Shown here piece by piece: positions 9,865 to 23,500 of a stretch of 64,000 bases of DNA. The stretch is from Gordius sp. MW1 (lineage: Eukaryota > Nematomorpha > Gordioida > Gordea > Gordiidae), in NCBI GenBank assembly GCA_964036665.1, contig OZ038529.1, positions 12,036,060 through 12,100,059 of the forward strand, in the 5' to 3' direction. The notes below the pieces were generated by a model. That model made no database searches and was not told the origin of the DNA. It saw only the letters and a program-made list of their open reading frames with translations. How positions within the stretch are numbered: position 1 is the first letter of the stretch; each line of letters begins with the position of its first letter. The position numbers were made by a program, and so were the translations under genes.

Positions 9865-12800
9865 CTTAGCATTTTTAAACCTTAAAGTTTTATTTTATAA
9901 CCAAATTTATATGTATTTACTTTGGTAGAAATTGATTGGAGTTAAGAATCTTTTGTGTGGCTTTGGAGATCTAGTATTGATAATTAATAAATAAATGAAA
10001 TAGTCACTTCATCTAACGTTGCCTCCATCTCACTTTTATTTTTCTCGTAATTTTTTTCGATGTAAAGTCCGGTATTGTCATGGTTCAAGTTTAGATATTG
10101 TGTCTCATGATTCTAAAAATAAGTAGAATATATTTTTTTAAATCAAAATATTTTTTAATAGTGTTATTTCCATTTATGAAAAAGTAAACGGTTTACATCA
10201 TAAAATAAATATATTTAATATAGAAGATTAAAAAAGTTTTTTAAGTGCCTTAATTTCAGGAGAATTTGCATTTTTAGATTCACCAGACATCTCATTGCTT
10301 TCTATGCCATGCATTTCAATGTTTTGTAAATCATTTGACAATTTGCTCTCTTTGTTTATTAATTTATCATCTAACTATTTCGTTAAATTATGAATGATTG
10401 TGGAAAGTATACTTGTTTGCATTTCTGTATTAAATGTTGATTAGCAATCCCTAATTTAGATATTATTTCTTGTCCTACTTTTAATAGGCGGTTTTTGTCT
10501 TCATAATATTGGCGTTGCATAGCGTGAATCTTGTTAATACATTAAAATGAGAATGAGTTTTTTGATAGCCAAAAAAGGTCAAATTTTTTCAAAATGTTAT
10601 AAAAGATGAGACATAATGTAAGCTTGGTAAGAAACTATAATATAAAATATCAACAAATTTATTTTTTAATTATCTAACTTATAACTTTATAAGGTATTAG
10701 CATTAAATTTATATCTACTTAAGAATTTTTAGGAGCTTATATTTAAATCTGAGAGCCAGTCGGGCTGTCGGCCAGGACGGACGGGCTTTAAAACTAAACA
10801 GATTGGGCTTGGGCGGGCATTACAAATTTAAAAACAAGCTCAGATGGGCCTAAAAATCTTAAAACGGTCCTGGATTCATTAATATTATGACGTACACTTA
10901 ATTTAAAAAAATAGACAATTATATTTGTTTGGTTATTTTATTAAGAACTAGGTTTTTCATTAATAACTATTGGTTTACTTACAAATAATAAAATATTTTG
11001 AATACAAAATCTATATTCATAATTAATTTAAGCTAAACAGATAACACTGATCGGTGTATGAAAATGATCGTATTACAATTTATAAATTTTATGCGCCTAT
11101 TTAGGAACAATCTTATAACCTGTCACATACATTCATTTGCTTAATTAAAATTTATTTCTTAATATTTGACCTTACTTACGGATTATATAATATAATAAAG
11201 TAGCGTAGGAGAGACCGGGGACTAAATACCATAAAAAATTTAATCGCGTTCAAAAAACTAAAAATTATTTTTTCAATTTTTTTGTTGGAACGTAATTTTA
11301 AAGTCTATTTTTACTTTAGGGAAAAAATTCGGATTGAAAATAGTTTTCTCACAAATTAAATTTAAAAAAAACAAAAATCCTAAAAATTAAAAAAATGCCC
11401 GGGGCAAGTCATAGCCCCTTTCGGGGGATAGATTATCTCTTACATTTTCGCTTCCTATTGGTGTATAATAACTCAAATCAATAAAAAAACTGCTTTATTA
11501 TAAAAAACACAGAGAATGCAAATGCAATATGATTATATTTTACAGAATACAAATAAAAAAGGGTCAAGCTGATTTAGGTTGCCAAAAAAGACTAATTCTG
11601 CAATGGAAAAAATCTTTAAATAGTCTATTAATATTCCAAATTACACTAAGATAAATTACTATTAAACAAAATGATTGTTTTTTAAATCTTGACATTTGTC
11701 TACAAAATGAAAAATGGCTAACACTAGCCCCTCCCCGACTAGCCCCGACCCCTATTTTTATAAACAATTAATAATTTAACACGTTATATTGCCCTTTATA
11801 AGACAAAACTTAATTTAGTCCAAAATATACAGCCAAAAAATTTTTAGGTCCAAAATACAAAATTTTGTCAAGGCTACTACTAGCCCCAAAAAATCGTTTT
11901 TCCTCTATAAAAATTTTAAATTTGATTTTTTATAAACATAAAATTTTTTACTTAGACCTTATGAAAAAATACACATATGGTGTAAATTTTAATTATTCAT
12001 TATTATTTAAAAAAATATTTACAAAGATAATAGTATCCCCGGGCTACGACTAGCCCCAATCTCCCCTATCTGTTAAAATTAACTTGAATATTATGTCTTT
12101 AATACGTTATAAAGTTATGTATAAATGCTAAACAATTAAATTCAATAATCAAGGGGTTTATTAGATAAAATATATTGTCTTTTGCAAATTTAGACAAATA
12201 AAATTTTGGTGCCACTAATACGTCCGTGTAAAGCTCTTATTAAACAAAAACTCCTTTTTTAATGATTAGCATTTATGGATAACATTTATTATTAACAACA
12301 CCATATATACCCTAAAAAAATGAGTAACTTAAAAAATTATTATTCTCGGAGTTACGTATAAAGATATTTTCCAACATATTTTTATGGATCGTAGTGAAAA
12401 TTAAGATTTAATTATCAAGGACACTTTATAAATAATAGCAATAAAATGGCATTAAAAAATGCATTTAAGTTTTCTATTCTTTTAATGAACCTAGCCGAAC
12501 GAGTTGACTTTGGTAGTAAACAGGGCATAAAGTGCATGAAAATAAAGACGGGCTCGGACAGGCTTTTAGGTTTTCTAAATGGGCAGGCCTGAATTGCATA
12601 AAAAACTACGGAAGGGCTAAAGGGCGTTATCAAATTCTTAAAAGGGGTATGGGCAGGCTGTCCTTTTAAAAACAGCCAGTTGAATATCTCTAGTATACAG
12701 ATCCAAAAAAGTTAACGGTATTATTAACAGACCAAACATGTAGTTTTTAAGATTAATCAAACTTAACTTAAAGCTCCCCTAAGCAAGATGAAAATTTAGC

Positions 12801-14536
12801 ATTGCTAATGAATGCAAGTTCAAAGGCATATCTAGCCAAATAGCCCCAAAACTCTATTATTTGAAATTAAAATGGACTTTTACATTATAAAACAACACTA
12901 TCCTCAGCCAAGACTAAAGCAAACAAACTGCAAAATCAACTAATAAAATCAAATATACATGCATACATACTAGTCCCCGTAAAAACTATTCAAATAATGA
13001 ACCCTCAGAAAAAATCATAAACACTAAACCAAAAATAATAACTGATTAGTCTTATTATCAATGGTAATTCTGATGCCGCTCCTGCTTTCATCTCATTTGT
13101 TTAACCCGCTTAATATTACCTTATTAATGTAGATATTTGTCAATTTGGAATGTCAAAAATATGTTTAACAACTGTGTTTTATGAACACATACTTATAATT
13201 ATTTGCTATAAAATTATTCAAAAAAATTATCAAAGTTACGTACTTGAGCCTGTAATTTTTTTATAATTTCATTGGCAATTGACAGCTGGTTTTTGTTATC
13301 AAGTTTGTTGTTTAAATCGCTTCCCTTTTTAAACTGCGATTTTGTCTCGTACATTTGTATTTTTTGTACTACAGCCTGATTACCATTTCTTGATATCGTT
13401 TTTGTTGTGTTTAATAATTTGCCCTCGAGCTAAATAGTATTTAAATATTTAACTTAAATTTTCACCGATACCTCAATAATTGAATTCTTTAATTTTCGCC
13501 GTTCAGTCGACCAATCGTTTTTTTGAGTTTCAAATAGTTCTTTCAATTCGTCAAGCGAAACCTTGGTTTGAGAATATTTGTTTTCAAATTCTGAATAAAA
13601 ATTTGTGAATATTTTTATTATATCATAAAATACACTACGTCAAAAAACAATAAATAGATAAAAAAAAAGTAAATGAGCTTATTATTAAGTATTTGTTTTA
13701 TAGTTTAAAATAATAATAAGCTTAATAATGTTTCTAGATAATTTTTTTAGTAGCTAGTAAAAATATTATTTTATACCATCAGTATATTAAAAAAATTTTA
13801 TTTTGAGGCTAATAGCTGAACATTATTTTTACCTTTTAAATATTTACAAAATATAATTCGTATACAATAGGAACAAAATTCCACCATAAGAGTAAACTAA
13901 CTTTTTAGGTAAATATGATAATGTTAATGAAACAAAATTATTTATCAAATTATTTCAGATTTATCTAAATAAAAAATTACCTTGTATGATTATAAAAAAA
14001 GTACCTTGTATGATTATACTAATTTCACTTGAAAATTTGTTATGCTCTTCAAGCCCAATTTCCTCGTCAATCTGACTAGTATTGGCCATAGTTAGTGAAA
14101 GTGTTTCCTTTACTACCTCTTTTTGATTATTAAAATGCAAAATTTCATTAACACAACTTATAAAAAATTTTTCAATTTCTTGAACATCCTTAAGGTAATC
14201 TGTTGAAGTAAAGTTATTGGGATCTTCGGAGTTTGCATATTTGTTTTTTATTGGCTTTATATATTTTTCAAGTGAATTGATTAACTTGCATAGTTCTCTA
14301 TCCAATTCTACATTGCTAACGTGCCCTACCTTTTTGGACAACAATAAATTTCATTAATTAAAATAAACTTTAAATATTTTCTTAGCCGTATATTTAAATA
14401 CAATGAGCGTCACAAAAGTCAAAGACATAAAAATTTTTATAAAGGTTGACGATCGAAAATTCACGCCTATAGACTGAATAAACTATAAAATATTTTTATA
14501 ATTTGCATATTTATTGTCCTAGCAATAAACAAATAA

Positions 14537-14591
<55 letters not shown>

Positions 14592-17500
14592 ACTCATCGA
14601 TACTCCGTATAAACGTAGCATATTTGCTATGCAATTTATGGGCGATAAAGAAGGTGGGAAGGGGCGAGAATGCCTATGGGGGGGGGCAGTGGTCAAGCAG
14701 GGAGTCAGATAATACTCGTACACCCTTATAGTTGTTTTTTAAATATACTATTTTAATTTATAATTTTCCTCAATAAATAAAGTATTAATAAATGTTTAAT
14801 AGCAGGATATACAAAAATTCAACTTTTAAATATTTATATGAAAAAAATAATCGTTTTGCATTTTATAGGAGAAAAAGGTTTTCTTTCATTCATTCTTATT
14901 TAACAACTTCTAAATTAATCAAAATGACGAAAGGAACGCAAATAGAGGGCATGACCTTGGAAAAGCTAATAGTCATCCTTCCAAAACGTACAACTTTCAA
15001 TTTAGAGTTTTTTGATACTGTATAAATTTAAAGAATTTGGTGTAGGCGACCCATAATTTGAATTATGACTATAGACTCTATTCAAATCATGCTCATATGT
15101 ATAGTATAAACAAGATATTATAAAAATGAAAAAAAAATCCAATCAGACTTTGGCCATTGGTCATTTTTTCCATTGGTCAGACGGCTAAATAACCTATACT
15201 TATAATCTTCTTCTTCTTCTTTATCAGTTATGTGGTATGAGCTTCTTCCATCTTGACCGGTGAGTGCCATATCTTAACTAATCTCTTTTGTTTTCATTAC
15301 TTTATCGACTTGCCCGTTCCACGTGACACGGGGTCGTCCTCTTCCTCTCTTGCCCGGTACTTCATGTCCAGTACTTTTCGATTTACGTCATTCGTGTCTC
15401 TTCTTAGTATATGCCCATACCACCTTAGCCGATTTTCGTTAATCATGTCCGCCATTGGTTGACCCATTTTTGTCATGAGAAAGTCATTCGTCATATGGTC
15501 GAGCTTAGTATACCTCAAGCTCCACCCTATCATTCTCGTCTCTGTAGCTTGAGCTTTCCTTCCATGGTGTTTAATGCCCATGTTTCACTTCCATAGAGTA
15601 ACATCGGTCTTACGATGGAATTGTAAGCTTTGCTCTTCAACCATATTGGCATTTTCTTGTCGCACATTACATCGGATATACTTCGCCATTTAAGCCATCC
15701 TTTCTGGATGCGGGCATTGACTTCCGTTGCGCAACCTCCCTCTTGATGAAGCATCGAGCCGAGGTATGTAAATGTGTCTACTTTTGGGTACTTTAGAGGG
15801 TCATCCAGCGATGGGCTGCTTGTACCGTTCATTTCCATGTGTACCGTTTTTCGATCGTTGACCTTTAGCCCATATCCAGCTAAGCGCTTTGACCACTTTT
15901 CGGTTTCTTTGAATAATTCCTCCCTTGTTTCCTCGCATAGTACTACATCATTGGCATATAGCATGCACCAGGCGATGGCTTCTGAATGTCCCTCGTTATC
16001 GTGTCTATAATTATATTAAATAAAAAGGGACTTAAAGCAGATCCTTGATGTAATCCAATTTTAACCCGAAAAGATTTAGAGTCTCCAACTGTCGTCCTAA
16101 CGCAAGAGTTTGAGTCTTCATAAATATTTTTCATAAGCCGTATATGCGTCAGGGATATTTTGTTTTCTCAGGCACCACCATATTAAATCGCGGATGACCG
16201 TGTCATAAGCTTTCTCCAAGTCGATAAAGACCATTATCCATCATTTGCCTTAGTGCGAAGATTGTGGATTTGCCGGCCACAAATCCGAATTGGTTAGCCA
16301 ATATTTCCACCTCGTTTTTCACCCTTGTTACTAAGAACCTTTCCATAACCTTCAAGGACTGGCAAGTTAGCTTAATACCTCTGTAATTGCCACAGTGTCG
16401 AGGGTCTCCTTTGCCTTTAAATAAGTGTATAATCGTGCTTGCTCTCCATTGATTAGGAATTCGCTTTTCTATCAATATCTTGTTAAGGAGGTTCGTCATT
16501 GTGGTGACTCCTTCTTCATGACATCCGAGCAATGCTTCCATAGGTATTCCATCTGGGCCATTTGTTTTTCCTTTTTACATCTTGTTCATTTGTGTCCTAA
16601 CTTCATCCTCCTGAAAGAGTACGACCATACTTATATTTGGCTCAAATACGGGAAGAAAATCCTTGTCATTTGCAATATTCATAAGGTTCTTAAATATCCT
16701 TTCCATCACTTCCTTCGGCTTGAATAAGGTTTGCCCCTTCTCGTCTTTGACTAAGAACTCCGACATCGCGGCTTTTCTTCTCCCTTATCTTGGCCAATTT
16801 GTACATATATAATTATAATATAGAAAAAAAGTGAGATATACACTTTGGCCAGTGGTCATTTATCTAATGGTCAGCAGACAGCCAAATAACTAGCCTATAA
16901 TTATAATCTAGGAAAAAAATAGATTTTGATCTCACTTTAGCCAGTGGTCATTTTTTCCGTTGGTCAGTAGCCAGCAGACGGCTAAATACTGGCCAATAAT
17001 TATAATATAGAGAAAAAAATTTGATTCACTTTGGCCAGTGGTCATTTATATATTGGTCAGTAGCCAGCAAATGGCCAAATAGCCTATATTTAAAATATAG
17101 AAATAAAATTGATACACTTTGGCCAATGGTCATTTAAATACATAAGAGACGAAAAAAACGACAAAAATATTCGATTCGCACTTTGGCCAATGGTCATTTT
17201 TTTCATTGGTCAGCAGCCAGCGACGGCCAAAAAGCCATATTATTAATGGTATTAACAAGAACAATATATTAATTTAAAAAAAAAATTTGCTCTCTCCGGG
17301 ATTCTAACCCACATCAGTAGACACAAGTTGGACGGACAACGGACGGAAACGAAAAGCGAGCCAATAAATTGCATATTAATTAATAACTCGGGCCTTCGGC
17401 CGTTGTGGGAAGGGGGAGGGGAGAAGGGAAGGGGGGAAGGGAAGGGGGGACGACTCATCTATACTTCGTATAAATGTATCATATTTGCTATGCAATTTAT

Positions 17501-20500
17501 GGGCGAGAAAGGTGGGAAGGGGCGAGAATGCCTATAGGGGGGTATTAAATGCCTAATGATTAATTAATTATTTATACAAATTTTCCATTTATAGGCAAAA
17601 TGTAATATAGGCAAAATGTAATATAGGCAAGGGTTAGGGTTAGATTTAGTGTTTGCATCTAGTTGCGTATTACATTAGTTTTTACGGCCTTTAGTGAATG
17701 GGTCTAACAAACATTATATTATAAAACATCACAATGTTAAGAATTTGCAGAATTGTTGGGAGAAATTCTTGATGAATTTGAACAATTTTTAATTAAAAAA
17801 ATCAAAAATTTGGCGAATGGTCATTTTTTCTCCATTGGTCAGTACCAACAGATACTCTATAAGTCAATGATAGCCAAAAAAACGGAAAAAAAAATTTGAT
17901 GCTCACTTTGGCCAATGGTCATTTTTTTCCATTGGTCAGCAGCCAGCACACGGTAAAAATGGATGTAAATTCATAAGAGTAAATAAAAACGAAAAAAAAA
18001 TTTTCGAATCACATTTTGGCCAATGGTCATTTTTTTCCATTGGTCAGCAGCCAGCGGACGGCCAAAAAGTCATAATAGCAATGGTAGGAACAGGAACAAT
18101 CATAATAGTCAAAAAAACAAAAAAAATAATTTCGATTCACATTTTGGCCAATGGTCATTTTTTCCATCGGTCAGGAGCCAGCGGACGGCCAAAAAGTCAT
18201 AATAGCAATGGTAGTAACAGGAACAATCATAATAGTCAAAAAAAACGAAAAAATAAACTCGAATTCACATTTTGGCCAATGGTCATTTTTTTCTTTGGTC
18301 AGCAGCCAGCGGACGGCCAAAAAGTCTTATTATCAATGATAGTAACAAGAACAATCATAAGAGACAAAAAAAACTCCGGGATTCTAACCCAAAAACTAGT
18401 TAAATTGCATAGCAATTAAAAGTAAACAACTTTTATTTATGTTTATTATATAATAAAATGAAACAATAATAGAACAAGCGGAGGGCCAAAAAGTCATATT
18501 ATTAATGGTAGTAACAGGAAAAATATATTAATTTAATTTAAAAAATAATAAAAAAAATTTTGCCCTCTCCGGGAATCGAACCAGCAATTCAGAACGTTCG
18601 CCGGGGTTCGAACCCACATCAGTAGAGGCATAGGCTCTTGTAGTGGAGGGCATAGGGTAATTATAGCAATTAATATCAATGTTACCCAATTCAAAAACGA
18701 ATAGATATACTTATGCATTAATCTAACATAGCAATTAAAACCCGACCCCGCCCGCGAGGGAGATAGAGATGAGGGGTGGGGCACCTCTTATGCATTAATT
18801 TTAAAAATAACACAGCGAGGGAGATAGAGATGAGGGGTGGGGCACCTCTTTCTCATGCATTAATTTAAAAAATCGATTTGCGATTATAATTTCAAAGTAT
18901 TGTTTAATATACACAATGCAAATAGATAGGGACGGACGGACAACGGACGGACGGACAACAAAAAACGAGCCCATAAATTGCATAGCAATTAAAAATGATT
19001 ATAGGAAAAGCAGAAGCGCATCTTTTATAATGGTTGTCCATATAACTGTATAATATTTAAAAAATACTCGAAATCTAGGATTGTCGAAAGCATTTGTTTT
19101 GCTCTTGAATATTTTGTATAATATGATATTTTCTAAATAGTTATAAAAACGATATCTGCTATTTAGAGTTTTTCTATTTAAAAATTGGCTTAATTATATA
19201 GATGAATATTTGAATTTGTCATAAAAAACATCTCAATTATTTTAAATTTATAAGAAGGAAATTATTAAGCAAATCAATATCCTTTAAATATTAAATGTTA
19301 AGTTCAACTGGTAAAAATAAATGAAGCAATGGATTGTAATTTTACATAACTTTAGCACTGATCTTTCCAACTTTATTATAAAAAAGTATTTTCAGACTGA
19401 TACCTAACTTTCAATAAATCGAGGGAACCGTCCTCATCGCTAAAGATCCCCACTCAAACATGAATTAATAGTAGTAGTTCGGTTATATTTATATTGAACC
19501 ATAGATCAAAGGCTATGCATTATATAGAGTGATCTCAATCAATTTGTATGCAAATTGAATTAAATTTTTTTTATTATTTAAACGAGATAAAGTACTGTTT
19601 TATTGTTATAAGGTGTTTGGGAAAATCGATTTAACTTCAACTATCGTTACTAAAATTAAGTTCTCGAAATTTTTAAATAAATAGGATGTTTAAATTTACC
19701 TCCATCTTATTGTGTGGGAGATCTGAAACGGGAATATTCTCATGATTAGATGAAGAAGATATTGGGATTTGAAATTGGTTCTGATCATTTACTACTGAAT
19801 TCAAAATAGGTGATATCATTGAATTGGGTCTACCTATGGCTGTTGTATTAGTATTCCGCAAATTTTTAGCATATTCTGAATTAAATGATTCACTTGATTT
19901 GATAGTCGGACTAATAATACCAATGTTTCTATGACGTTTCAATTTTTGATGATTTTCCATTTTTGCATCTTGTTTGATGTTTTCATCATCTGACAACTTT
20001 TTTGACAAATCGTGATCGACGATTTTTGGTTGTTTTTCGCTTTTAAGTTGTCGCTGATTATCAATAACTTTCTGGTGCGACGTTGTTAATTCATGTTCAA
20101 GATATTGTATACGATTTAATAGTTCCAAATTATCTTGTTCAATTTTTGACAATCTTGTCAAATCCTATAATTTTTTAAGTTACTAATTTAAAAGATTTTA
20201 ATAACTTCTTTCTGACTTATTATTAAAGCCGCATTATCTCTCCATATTTTACGGTCGTTTTCATAACTTTCAGACACTTGATTAAACTTCTCTTGGGCGT
20301 TTTTAAGCATTAAAGATATCTATGAAAATTTTGGCATATGTGTTTCATAATTCGAACTAAAATTTACTTCTTGAATATTACTACACAATGCTGTACTCTG
20401 GGTTTTGTATTGGGCGCATTCAGTTCTTAGACTTGAAAGTTCTTTTTCTAGAGTTTGTTTTACATTAACCAAATGAGTTTCTCGATGTTTTTGATTTTCA

Positions 20501-23500
20501 TATAAAGTACTCTATAATATATAAAAAATTGTATAGAAAATATTACCTTGGTATCGTTCCATTGGATTTCTTGCATTTGTAAGTTAACCATTAACGCGTC
20601 ATTCTTTCGCTGTAATTCATCAAATGATTTTTGAAGCAGCATTTTTTCTTCAACCAAAGCCAGGCTTTGTGCTGTTATGCTCTTGTGTTTTTCTAACTAT
20701 CAATAGCGTGCATTTAACTTTAAATGATAAATGCAAAGCCGATAAAAACAAATAAAATAGTATATATTGTCAAAAACCCCCTTTTATTTGTTGTTCTAAT
20801 GCATTTTTATTTCTTAACCCAGTTCCCCCCCCCCTTCTTTTTCTATTCTTAATTATCAAATTCGCCTTTTATTTTTTTTCCCATTGCAAACACGACTTTT
20901 GAATTTTCTATTTGTTTGTACATGTGCAAAATGACTCCTTTTTAATAATATTTTATAGATTATATTCTAAGTGCTTAAATATAATGTTAATACTATGTCC
21001 TATTAAAATAAAAATTTTATATTTTCATTAACAAATTCAATTTGGTTCCAACACAAATCAAAATAATAAAATCAAAAATGATTAGACGTTGTGTCAAACA
21101 AAAGCTCTAATTCTTTCTTAATTTAAAGACTTATTATACTTAGTGAAAGCGGTAGACTTTTAAAACAGTTTTTGCCGTAACGAGCAAGTCATTTTGGCTG
21201 CTAATGTTAGCTTATATATGCATACTAAAATTATTATCGCGATAAACTAAATCCAATATAAAAATTTCTAGTTAGAATCGTAGCTATTAAGCTCAATATA
21301 ATTCTGATCTGATACCTTTTGGAAATACTTGCAACAATTTTTTGTAATTTAATTATTAGAATTATGGGAAAAACTCTCAAATACCTCGTTTTTGCAAGTC
21401 CCGAGATCTTGAGATATATTTTCGCATTGCTCCAATGCTGCTTCACATTCCAGAGATTTTTGATTAAGATTTTCTTCCGCTTTACATAGTTTTCTATTAA
21501 TTTCATGCAGCTGTGAATGAGAGCATTTAAATTGTTAGAGTTCAAATAAAAATTACACAGATTTAAATTTAATTAATGGCAAAGTTACGGCTATTATAGA
21601 TGTATAAATCAGATTATTATGAATAAATGAAACAAACAAAAACCTCTCTTTTAAGATAAATGTTAGTTTTTTGATGGTCTTCCGTTTCCCTATCATAATT
21701 AGTGTTTTTTTCGATTGGAGGAATGAGGTTATCATTGGTTTTCCCCAATTTGGTAAGTAAGGTGAGTGTTGATTTTTTAGTAAGTGCGCTAAGAGTTGTA
21801 TCTGGCTTAGATTTGATCTCGTCAGGTTGGGATAAATCCAAGGCAAAAGTCACTTTTTTGGCACATGATGAGACCACTTTACTTTTATTATCCTCAACAT
21901 CGCCTATATTTTTGAGGTGAATTTGTAGCGTGGAATTTTCATTTTCCATCTCCTTGATACGGCTTTTAAGCATTGTAATATTCATTTTATTTTCATGGGC
22001 CACTCGATCTAATTCATGTCTATAAGTTTCTAATTGTTCCTCCAACTCACGGTGACTTCGTTTATTAAAATCTAAGTTTTCTTTAAGCACCTCTGAAATG
22101 AGAGTATAAATATAATAAACAATTTCAAAACACAGTGATATAATTAAAGTTGCAAAATTAATGAGCTCCTACATTATTTATAACCTTAAAGGTTTTATCG
22201 GTATATATTGACTAATCAAGGATGTGTTCATATCATTAGGCAATCTGTCAAACAAAGAACATTTTAAATAACTTTACTTAATTTCACTTTAAACAACCTT
22301 ATTTTAACTAAATAATAACTTTGATCGCCCAATTGTGACCATATTGATTACCTAATTTTTTAAATACAAGAGGTTCAGGCTCGTCGGGAAAATTAACGTT
22401 GTTTGGCGGTGCAGGTAAAAGTGATAAGCAATTGTCGATATTTTGGATTAATTTGATCAAATTTTTGCTGTTAAAAGGTACAGATTTGTTTAATATACCA
22501 TTCTCCTGGTGATTTGAAGATTTCCTAAATGAATGTTGAGATTGGGAATCTTTAAAGTGCAGCAATTCTTTTGATCCCGAAGACTTGCAATTATTAGAAT
22601 TTTCAGAGCATGTATTCTGGTGAAGTTCGTCTTTCTTTAAATCTGTTATAGTAGTTTCAAGGTCTATAATCTTTTTTTGAAGGCAAAGATTCTCATGTTC
22701 AGCCAAGTCTAGTCTTCTTTTGACTGTTAATGACTCGGGCAGAGTGTCTTCCACACTTTTGCTATATTCATCACCAAAATCACATCCATTTTTTTGTATT
22801 TGCTTTAATATACCTAATTCGGATGTTAACCTATCATTCTCTTGGGTTCGAAGTATAAGCTTCTTTTTTAGATCGGTTATAGTAAAGATATTAGCTTCTG
22901 ATTGGGATTTGATGGCCGCATCGGATGCATTGTTTTTTTTACCTCGCCAATAATGTCGCGCCTTTGATTTTTGATTTTCAATTTCATTATTACTATCACT
23001 GCTACGTGAAGTAACAACAAAACTATAAGTTAAATTATTTTTTTGAGTTAATGATTGTATATTATTTTGCGTCGTTCCGGTAGTATCAATATGAAGCTTT
23101 ATTAAATCTTGTTCACGATCTGCGTGTTCTGGATCCGAGGATAAAATTTGTTCATTCTCTTTTTCTAAATTATCATATCTTTGGCGTAATAATTCTAACT
23201 CATTCTCAGCAAACAATAATTGCTCCCTTAGGTCTCGCTCCCGTTCACACGAATCATAAAGGTTTTTTACAATGTCATCAAAGGTCAAATTATTATCTTT
23301 TCTTTGAAAAAGAATTTTGTTTGCAATGTCATCACCGTCTTTAATCTCATTTTTATTATAACCGGTGTTGGAAGTATCGCCCGAAATACCCTAATAATAA
23401 AAACAATAGTGTAAATTTAATAGAGTAAATGCGTCTGTTTTAGTGGAAGCAATATAATCTCTATTTATTTATCTAAAGATGAATCGTAAGCGATTAAAAT

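Larger units (their letters stand above)
15130..18520 (+). repeat. Hairpin-bearing satellite array, interrupted by a LINE
   Basis: About eleven units of about 90-130 bp. Each contains TTGGCCARTGGTCATTTTTT followed by CCATTGGTCAGCAGCCAGC and GACGGCCAAA. CCAATGG and CCATTGG form a 7-bp stem around a T-rich loop. Unit starts lie near 15,153, 16,845, 16,938, 17,031, 17,119, 17,183, 17,810, 17,908, 18,013, 18,142 and 18,270; the last three are about 128 bp apart. The LINE at 15,212-16,797 splits the array. A three-unit block recurs at 48.2 kb. Confidence 0.8.

Noticed and set aside
17631..17643. Internal telomere sequence.
   Set aside because: Only two GGGTTAG units; far too short.
16845..18520. 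CRISPR-like array of repeats and spacers.
   Set aside because: Units are long, AT-rich and variable, the spacers resemble one another, and the genome is plainly eukaryotic. It is a satellite.
18560..18645. Functional tRNA gene.
   Set aside because: Only T-arm-like boxes are present; no acceptor pairing, anticodon arm or A box could be built.
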